Assembly (NCBI GenBank): GCA_946480995.1
Contig: CAMLMF010000176.1
Span: 1-5,930 of the forward strand
Length of the DNA: 5,930 bases
Origin: an uncultured Bdellovibrio sp.
Lineage (GTDB): Bacteria > Bdellovibrionota > Bdellovibrionia > Bdellovibrionales > Bdellovibrionaceae
Direction: 5' to 3'
Every line of letters begins with the position of its first letter. The stretch's first letter is position 1. The position numbers and the translations under genes were made by a program. Below the pieces are notes generated by a model. It ran no database searches. It was given only the letters and a program-made list of their open reading frames with translations, and was not told the DNA's origin. Below, piece after piece: positions 1-4,200 of the stretch.

Positions 1-2195
1 TCATTCAGAGCAAGCTCCGTGTTGTCGCGTTTTAAATTTTTCTCTAGGCTCTTGAGGTTTGTTTTGCCAAAGCCTTTGATTTCTTCTGCCGTTAAAACGC
101 TGTCCAAGGATTTCCCTTCGCTCGTGGCTTTTTTAAGTTCATTGAGTTTGGGTTTTATATAGTGTGAAAAAAGAGCATGGGTTTTTTCATGCTTAAAGAC
201 ATCATAGGGTGCTGTTGCCCCCATGTTGATCACGCTGCGCGCTTGAGACGTGTCATAAAAGAATGCTTTTTCATCATTCAAAGCTTTCATCGCGGGATCG
301 ATGCGCACATCGACGCCAATACGTTTTAAATCTTCAAGGTCCTTTTGCATTTCGGGATGTAAAATGGCGGGGGTGTCATATTGCGCTTTGCCTTTTATCG
401 CAGGAAGTTTGGTGATTTTTAAAACGCTGTAATTTTCAACGGGACCTTCCACGCGCACGCCAAAATCAGCGGCGAAGTCATGCAAAACAGACATGGGCTT
501 GTCGGTTAAACGGTCGGGAGCCGTGCGGATGTCTTTTTCTAGGGTCGCAATTTCACTTTTAAGCAGCTTGATATTGTCTTCGCGACTTAACGGTTTTGCG
601 TGCTCAAGGATGTTTTGTAAAACACCGTCTTCGCCGGAAGATTTTTTCGCGGTATTACCAAAAAGGGCCCCTTGTAAAGAGTCTGCTCCGGATGTGTCCT
701 CAACGACACTCAAAGAACTTTCTTGCTTTGCTAACTGCTCTTTAAGTTTTGCGACGCGTTCGATTTTCTGATTTTTATCAAAGTTAGGTAAAGTTTCAGC
801 CGTGATTTTTTCTGTTTGCAAGCCGACACGTTGCAAATACTCTTCGCTTTCTTGGCTGTATTTTGCGACGTCGCGATTAGAAATTTTCACGAAGGTGCCT
901 TCTTGAGACAAAAACTCGTCTCCTTTGTAAGCTAAGCTTGAAACAAGTCCCGGCGGCTTAAGCCCGCGCAGGGCTTTGCCGACTCCGGCGATCAAAGGCA
1001 GTGGAGCTCCAGAAAGACCGATCGCCAAGATGCAGTTTCCCTGTTCTAGATTTTGCAACTCTCCGCCGACAAGTTCGCTGGCATTTCCACCTTCACATAA
1101 ATTCTTTTTAGTGACTAAATCCTGATTTTTGCGACAATGCTTATCGATGTCAGCAATGGCCGCCGAGGTGTTAAAACCCAAAGCGGCCTTCACCATGATC
1201 GAGCCCGCCTGTTCAGAAACTCGGCCCAATTGCACGCCTCGCGCTGCGGTCGCACGCAGGGCAAATCCCGCCCGAGTCATCAGTGCCGCGCCACCTGAAG
1301 CAAGCAAAGTTCCCGCTAAGAAAACATTCTCAACATATTCAGGGCCCTTGCCATACTTGCCTTCCAGGCGACACTCGATACTCTGTCCCAGATTTTTAGA
1401 TTCCGAAAAATGTGTCTGAAAGGAATTTTTATCTTGGGCCCGACGCAGAAGCATTTTCTTTGTTTGCCAAGAAAGATCCCAGCGCGTGGTTTCTTTTCTT
1501 GCGGCTTCAAGTTGGCGGCGATTGCCTTCGTACTCTGAACGCAACTTAGCAAGGATCACGGGGAAGTCCGCAAAAAGGTTTGTTGCCAGAGTGTCCGTAT
1601 CCGTTGTTCCCGCTTGGACCTTGTCCATAAATATTTTTGCCACAGTTTGTGAACTTCCCATCCATACACTGGTTGATATGGCGGCCAGGGATTGCTCTAA
1701 ATGGGCGACTTTATTTTCAGCCTGCTCCATGAGTTGGCGAGCATTATTACGAGTCATCGTGCGCACGTTGTTACTTCCTTGTGACTGCAGCCGAGACAGT
1801 TCCACTTTGGCTTTACGTAACTCGGAATAAAGAGGCGCTGCTAAATTTATTTTTTCTGCCATGTCGCGAGCCATGCTGTGCATGGCGTCCTTGTTTGTCT
1901 TCAGCGCTTGCGTGGTCTTGATCACACAGCCAAGACTTTGCAGTTCATCCTGGGCTTCGCGGGCAAAAAAGATTTCTTCGTTGATTTGCGCTAAGTCTGA
2001 AAGAGTCTCAGCAGAGTTGCCGGGAGTGCAGGCTGCAGAGTTCTTAAAGTCTGCGCTTTTAATTTGGGGACAGTCGTGCACAGTTTCATAGGTAAGTTTT
2101 GAAAAATTCGCGTAAAGATCTGCCAACTGCGCCGCCACGGGAGCCGCCGCAAACAGAATCAAAAAATGTAAAAAGAAAACGCGAAAAAGCATCAT
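1..2195 (-). CDS. Large secreted protein with C-terminal HEKTH zinc-metallopeptidase motif (3' end outside window)
   Basis: Translating the minus strand from the ATG at 2195 gives 731 codons without a stop, running off the left edge, so the C-terminus is missing. Residues 1-22 form a Sec signal peptide (basic Arg5, hydrophobic core 6-18, VAA before Gln23). Residues about 65-250 are mostly helical, charged and probably coiled-coil. Residues 291-320 and 387-411 are Gly/Ala-rich and hydrophobic, and could be membrane-associated. A second charged helical stretch spans about 475-560. The part from about 565 onward looks globular and contains HEKTH at residues 669-673 (bases 177-191), the HExxH zinc-binding and catalytic signature of zincin peptidases. 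Glu727, in TELALN at the very edge, could be the third zinc ligand as in gluzincins. Cysteines lie at 42, 56, 90, 275, 354, 367 and 388. A second ATG follows directly (codon 2). No clear Shine-Dalgarno precedes either one, but the signal peptide supports this start. I do not recognise a named family; a secreted metallopeptidase is inferred from the motif. The coding frame itself is very secure. Confidence 0.85.
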   Translation of the reverse strand, partial: MMLFRVFFLHFLILFAAAPVAAQLADLYANFSKLTYETVHDCPQIKSADFKNSAACTPGNSAETLSDLAQINEEIFFAREAQDELQSLGCVIKTTQALKTNKDAMHSMARDMAEKINLAAPLYSELRKAKVELSRLQSQGSNNVRTMTRNNARQLMEQAENKVAHLEQSLAAISTSVWMGSSQTVAKIFMDKVQAGTTDTDTLATNLFADFPVILAKLRSEYEGNRRQLEAARKETTRWDLSWQTKKMLLRRAQDKNSFQTHFSESKNLGQSIECRLEGKYGKGPEYVENVFLAGTLLASGGAALMTRAGFALRATAARGVQLGRVSEQAGSIMVKAALGFNTSAAIADIDKHCRKNQDLVTKKNLCEGGNASELVGGELQNLEQGNCILAIGLSGAPLPLIAGVGKALRGLKPPGLVSSLAYKGDEFLSQEGTFVKISNRDVAKYSQESEEYLQRVGLQTEKITAETLPNFDKNQKIERVAKLKEQLAKQESSLSVVEDTSGADSLQGALFGNTAKKSSGEDGVLQNILEHAKPLSREDNIKLLKSEIATLEKDIRTAPDRLTDKPMSVLHDFAADFGVRVEGPVENYSVLKITKLPAIKGKAQYDTPAILHPEMQKDLEDLKRIGVDVRIDPAMKALNDEKAFFYDTSQARSVINMGATAPYDVFKHEKTHALFSHYIKPKLNELKKATSEGKSLDSVLTAEEIKGFGKTNLKSLEKNLKRDNTELALN

Positions 2196-2214
2196 TTATT
2201 TATCGGAAGGTTCA

Positions 2215-2232
2215 TCCCAGGAAGCACTGGGA
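2215..2232 (-). promoter_or_regulatory. Leader hairpin upstream of the large secreted protein gene
   Basis: TCCCAG at 2215-2220 and CTGGGA at 2227-2232 form a perfect 6-bp stem with a 6-nt loop, ending about 20 nt before the start codon of the minus-strand gene at 2195. A TATATA box at 2244-2249 could be the -10 element of that gene, which would put the hairpin in the 5' leader. I found no convincing -35 at the right distance. The structure is visible; a regulatory role is only a possibility. Confidence 0.3.
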
Positions 2233-2282
2233 ATAGGTCCGGATATATAAACAGAATTCGTTTGGGTGAGAAGGTCGAGGCG

Positions 2283-2320
2283 GGCAAGTTTTCAACGCGA
2301 AGTTAAGGGGAAAGCTTGCC
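2283..2320. repeat. Imperfect 11-bp inverted repeat after the MAPEG gene
   Basis: GGCAAGTTTTC at 2283-2293 and GAAAGCTTGCC at 2310-2320 are inverted copies with one mismatch and a 16-base spacer. The repeat begins 17 bases past the stop codon of the minus-strand MAPEG gene, where a transcript end would be expected. However, no T-tract follows it in that direction, and the mismatch is C/A in that transcript, while it is a G-U wobble in the plus-strand transcript. It could be a factor-dependent terminator, a processing or stability hairpin, or an operator for the next gene, which starts at 2195. Confidence 0.45.
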
Positions 2321-2336
2321 GATTTCTAACAGATTT

Positions 2337-2765
2337 TTAACGAAGCACAGTATCGACCAAGATATAGATCCACATTAAAAGCAAAACCAACCAGCCAACA
2401 CCATAGGCACTCATGCGATAAAGCAACTTGTTGGGTCCAATATGAATCACGGCATGGACTGCACGTGCAGCCACATAAATCCACGCCAACGTCAAAAAGA
2501 CCATGCTTTGCAAAGGCAAGATCATACCTAAGATACAGGCGACATAAAATAAAACAGGAGCTTCAAATAAATTTGTGAAATGACGGCCTGATTTGACCAC
2601 TCGTTCGGAAGGCTTTAATTCTTCGTTGTATGTTTTGAAATAACCAACTTTCATCGTGCCCATTTTGATCGCTTTCACGCGGTCGGTGAACATGACTAAC
2701 ATAACTATCAAAGTCAGAAAAAACATCGCACAAAGGGGATAGACAAGGTTGATATTGATTTGCAT
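2337..2765 (-). CDS. MAPEG-family integral membrane protein
   Basis: This 142-residue protein has the size and architecture of MAPEG proteins (membrane-associated proteins in eicosanoid and glutathione metabolism). Four hydrophobic helices lie at about residues 7-27, 67-83, 87-104 and 119-140. The family signature is visible: Arg61 in SGRHFTNLFEAPVLFYV (59-75), with the N-x-x-E-x-P pattern at Asn65, Glu68 and Pro70, then AxRxxHxxxH around 99-108 and an NK pair at 112-113. Eukaryotic members are glutathione transferases or peroxidases and leukotriene synthases; most bacterial members have no assigned substrate, so a detoxification role is only family inference. The ATG at 2765 is fixed by GAGGAG at 2771-2776, five bases upstream. 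The upstream YceI gene lies on the same strand but is cut off by a strong terminator, so this gene is probably transcribed alone. Confidence 0.88.
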   Translation of the reverse strand: MQININLVYPLCAMFFLTLIVMLVMFTDRVKAIKMGTMKVGYFKTYNEELKPSERVVKSGRHFTNLFEAPVLFYVACILGMILPLQSMVFLTLAWIYVAARAVHAVIHIGPNKLLYRMSAYGVGWLVLLLMWIYILVDTVLR

Positions 2766-2781
2766 AGACTCTCCTCACTCG

Positions 2782-2810
2782 TGGAACCATTAAAGACTAA
2801 AAAACTTCGG
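2782..2810 (-). promoter_or_regulatory. Weak candidate promoter for the MAPEG gene
   Basis: Reading the minus strand between the YceI terminator and the MAPEG start, TTGTTA, a 16-base spacer and TAGTCT give a poor sigma-70-like match just upstream of the GAGGAG ribosome-binding site. A promoter is expected in this gap because the upstream gene ends in a strong intrinsic terminator, but the elements are weak and the exact position is uncertain. Confidence 0.2.
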
Positions 2811-2849
2811 AAGAGTAACAAAAAATCAAATGAGATTGGGGAACGTTGC

Positions 2850-2866
2850 TTGCGCAAATAACGCAA
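2850..2866. repeat. Small inverted repeat upstream of the MAPEG gene
   Basis: TTGCG at 2850-2854 and CGCAA at 2862-2866 flank a 7-base spacer, giving an operator-like 17-bp dyad; the left arm also belongs to the perfect 8-bp palindrome TTGCGCAA (2850-2857). It sits about 85 bases upstream of the MAPEG start codon, between that gene and the YceI terminator. Its placement suits a regulator-binding site, but arms this short can arise by chance. Confidence 0.2.
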
Positions 2867-2880
2867 AGTGCGGCGACGTG

Positions 2881-2913
2881 AAAAAAATAACCCGAGCGGG
2901 GGGCTCGGGTTAT
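2881..2913 (-). terminator. Rho-independent terminator of the YceI-family gene
   Basis: A perfect 11-bp stem (2887-2897 with 2903-2913, core AACCCGAGC / GCTCGGGTT) encloses a 5-base loop. On the minus strand it is followed directly by a run of seven T (2887-2881). It lies 28 bases past the stop codon of the YceI gene. The plus-strand side lacks a T-tract, so it works in the minus direction and separates the YceI and MAPEG transcripts. Confidence 0.93.
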
Positions 2914-2940
2914 AAAAAAGAATGCCAGGAGCCTTCTTAC

Positions 2941-3468
2941 TTAAACTTTTTTAGCAAATTGCACATCCAGAGTGATCGTGACGTCATCACCGACCAAAAC
3001 TCCGCCAGCTTCTAAGGCTGCGTTCCATGTTAAGCCAAAGTCTTTACGTTTGATTTTCGTTGTCGCCGAAACACCGATTTTCAAGTTGCCGTAAGGGTCT
3101 TTCAGCTCGGCCGTAGGGCCTTCGACGGCAAAAACGACTTCTTTGCTAACGTCTTTGATCTTTAAAAGACCCGTGACTTTTAAGTCATCGCCATCTGCTT
3201 CCACTTTGGTCGATTTAAAAGACAAGGTCGGGAACTTTTCCACATCAAAAAAGTCAGCACTTCGTAAGTGACCATCGCGCTGGGCTTCGCGGGTGTTAAT
3301 ACTTGCAGCATCGATCGAAGCTTCAACAGAAGCTTGCGCTGGGTTTGCAGCATCATATTGTAACGTACCAGAAAGCTTCTCAAAACCGCCGTGCACTTTG
3401 GCGATCATCATGTGTTTGATTGAAAAACTTGCGCTTGAATGGGCGGGGTCGATATTCCAGGTAGCCAT
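2941..3468 (-). CDS. YceI-family lipid-binding protein, no signal peptide
   Basis: The 175-residue product matches the YceI family along its length. The N-terminus has W-x-I-D-P-x-H-S (Trp4, Asp7, His10, Ser11), then FSIKH at 15-19 and GGF at 27-29. The middle holds the hallmark HLRSADFFDVEKFPTLSF (67-84), followed by the VTGLLKIKDVSKEV segment (98-111). The C-terminus has RKDFGLTWN (141-149) and GGVLVGDDVTI (155-165). YceI proteins form a lipocalin-like beta-barrel that binds long isoprenoid chains; E. coli YceI is periplasmic. This copy begins directly with the barrel sequence and has no signal peptide, so it is probably cytoplasmic like other short members. A textbook AGGAGG (3474-3479) five bases from the ATG fixes the start. 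The ligand here is unknown. Confidence 0.95.
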   Translation of the reverse strand: MATWNIDPAHSSASFSIKHMMIAKVHGGFEKLSGTLQYDAANPAQASVEASIDAASINTREAQRDGHLRSADFFDVEKFPTLSFKSTKVEADGDDLKVTGLLKIKDVSKEVVFAVEGPTAELKDPYGNLKIGVSATTKIKRKDFGLTWNAALEAGGVLVGDDVTITLDVQFAKKV

Positions 3469-3510
3469 AACTTCCTCCTGAGATGTGTCATCTCATTGTT
3501 CGTTAAATTT

Positions 3511-3563
3511 CTAATACCAGAATCCCACGAAATCGATTGTTCCAAAAGAGTGCAGTATTGCAA
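3511..3563 (-). promoter_or_regulatory. Candidate promoter elements for the YceI-family gene
   Basis: Two alternatives are visible on the minus strand. One is an extended -10, TGGTATTAG (3511-3519), without a good -35, about 45 bases from the start codon. The other is TTGCAA (3558-3563) with a 16-base spacer and AACAAT (3536-3541), each matching four of six consensus bases. Neither is strong, and I cannot choose between them from sequence alone. Confidence 0.3.
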
Positions 3564-3607
3564 AACATTGTTGCATATATGTACCCATGTCATATCGTTT
3601 AAAACCG

Positions 3608-3678
3608 TTGTCGCTTCGTTTGCATTTCAATACTTTAAAGGAGCAAGGCTTGAATATTGGTACAAACAACAAAACAAT
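3608..3678 (+). promoter_or_regulatory. Candidate promoter elements for the SnoaL-like gene
   Basis: Two sigma-70-like pairs with 17-base spacers precede the gene: TTGTCG (3608-3613) with TACTTT (3631-3636), and TTGAAT (3650-3655) with AACAAT (3673-3678). The second pair matches slightly better and would leave a leader of only about a dozen bases. Both are mediocre matches. The divergent arrangement with the YceI gene requires a plus-strand promoter somewhere in this 228-bp gap. Confidence 0.3.
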
Positions 3679-3700
3679 GTCCTTTAAGGAGACACCATGA
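3650..3700 (+). CDS. Possible 16-codon leader peptide overlapping the SnoaL-like gene start (speculative)
   Basis: A TTG codon at 3650 lies six bases after AGGAG (3639-3643) and opens a 16-codon frame whose TGA stop (3698-3700) overlaps the ATG of the next gene as ATGA. That geometry suits translational coupling. Against it, the start is a rare codon, the peptide has no recognisable character, and the downstream gene has its own good ribosome-binding site. It also needs a promoter upstream of about 3630. The AGGAG may simply be chance. Confidence 0.15.
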   Translation: MNIGTNNKTMSFKETP

Positions 3701-4137
3701 AAATACTTTTACTAACGACCCTGATGATCTGCACCAGTGTCTTGGCTTTTGCCGGACCGATTCAAGAAAAGAACAAAAAGAATGTGCGCGAATTTTACGA
3801 AATGGCATTCAATCAGCATAAACCCACAGAAGCTGCGAAAAAATACTTTGGGGATAAATACATTCAACACAATCCCTATGTGGTCAACGGAGCGGAAGCT
3901 TTTTACACTTATTTTGAAGGTCACTTTAAGAAAAATCCTGAATCCCATGTCGAAATCAAACGTGTTCTGGCTGACGGGGATCTGGTGATGTTGCACCTGC
4001 ATTCAAAAGAAAACAAAGCGGATTTGGGGCGTGCGGTTGTCGATATTTTTAGATTAGAAAACGGCAAGATTGTGGAGCACTGGGATGTGGTTCAAGAAGT
4101 TCCTGAAAAAACGGCTAGCGGCAATAGCATGTTCTAA
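3697..4137 (+). CDS. Secreted SnoaL-like / NTF2-fold protein
   Basis: This 146-residue protein starts with a Sec signal peptide (Lys2, hydrophobic 3-16, likely cleavage after AFA at 17-19). The mature part matches small SnoaL-like proteins of the NTF2 superfamily, the group often labelled predicted SnoaL-like aldol condensation-catalysing enzymes. Typical features are the first helix with NVREFYEMAFN (29-39), YIQHNP at 55-60, GDLVMLHLH (94-102) and the closing strands DIFRLENGKIVEHWDVVQ (116-133). His58, Asp116, His128, Trp129 and Asp130 occupy positions commonly conserved in the pocket of the fold. The enzymatic label comes from distant polyketide cyclases and is unproven for this group. Cys12 in the signal region is not a proper lipobox, so a soluble periplasmic or secreted protein is more likely than a lipoprotein. 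AAGGAG (3686-3691), five bases before the ATG, supports the start. It is divergent from the YceI gene and convergent with the gene ending at 4201. Confidence 0.9.
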   Translation: MKILLLTTLMICTSVLAFAGPIQEKNKKNVREFYEMAFNQHKPTEAAKKYFGDKYIQHNPYVVNGAEAFYTYFEGHFKKNPESHVEIKRVLADGDLVMLHLHSKENKADLGRAVVDIFRLENGKIVEHWDVVQEVPEKTASGNSMF

Positions 4138-4140
4138 ATG

Positions 4141-4178
4141 AAAAAAGGGAGCTGTGTTTTGCCACAGGCTCCCTTTTT
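4141..4178. terminator. Bidirectional rho-independent terminator between convergent genes
   Basis: GGGAGC (4147-4152) pairs with GCTCCC (4168-4173), and TGTG (4153-4156) pairs with CACA (4163-4166) across one bulged G, around a 6-base loop. A six-A run (4141-4146) on the left and five T (4174-4178) on the right extend the stem and supply a U-tract on both strands. It lies 3 bases after the stop of the plus-strand SnoaL-like gene and 22 bases after the stop of the minus-strand gene ending at 4201, so it can end both transcripts. Confidence 0.93.
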
Positions 4179-4200
4179 GTTTAAATCTTTGCGTAAGATC

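Noticed and set aside
1316..1552. 78-codon minus-strand frame
   Set aside because: Out-of-frame shadow inside the large secreted protein gene.
493..2091. Several plus-strand open frames of 76-114 codons at 493-771, 1129-1419, 1486-1830 and 1861-2091
   Set aside because: They are antisense to the 731-codon minus-strand frame, are Ser/Arg/Leu-rich without domain character, and lack convincing ribosome-binding sites. The long frame has a signal peptide and a coherent protein.
2830..3015. 61-codon plus-strand frame across the terminator
   Set aside because: It reads through the terminator stem and into the antisense of the YceI gene; no coding character.
3551..3581. Repeated TTGCA / TGCA words and ATATAT in the divergent gap, considered as an operator
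   Set aside because: The copies are four or five bases long with irregular spacing; indistinguishable from chance.
3439..3687. 82-codon plus-strand frame in the divergent intergenic region
   Set aside because: It begins antisense to the YceI start and runs through promoter-like DNA; composition is not protein-like and it has no ribosome-binding site.
3730..3735. Cys12 of the SnoaL-like protein as a lipobox cysteine
   Set aside because: The preceding residues (Leu-Met-Ile) lack the small residue needed at -1, and a standard signal peptidase I site AFA follows at 17-19.
3712..4002. 96-codon minus-strand frame opposite the SnoaL-like gene
   Set aside because: Antisense shadow of a well-supported gene with a recognisable family signature.
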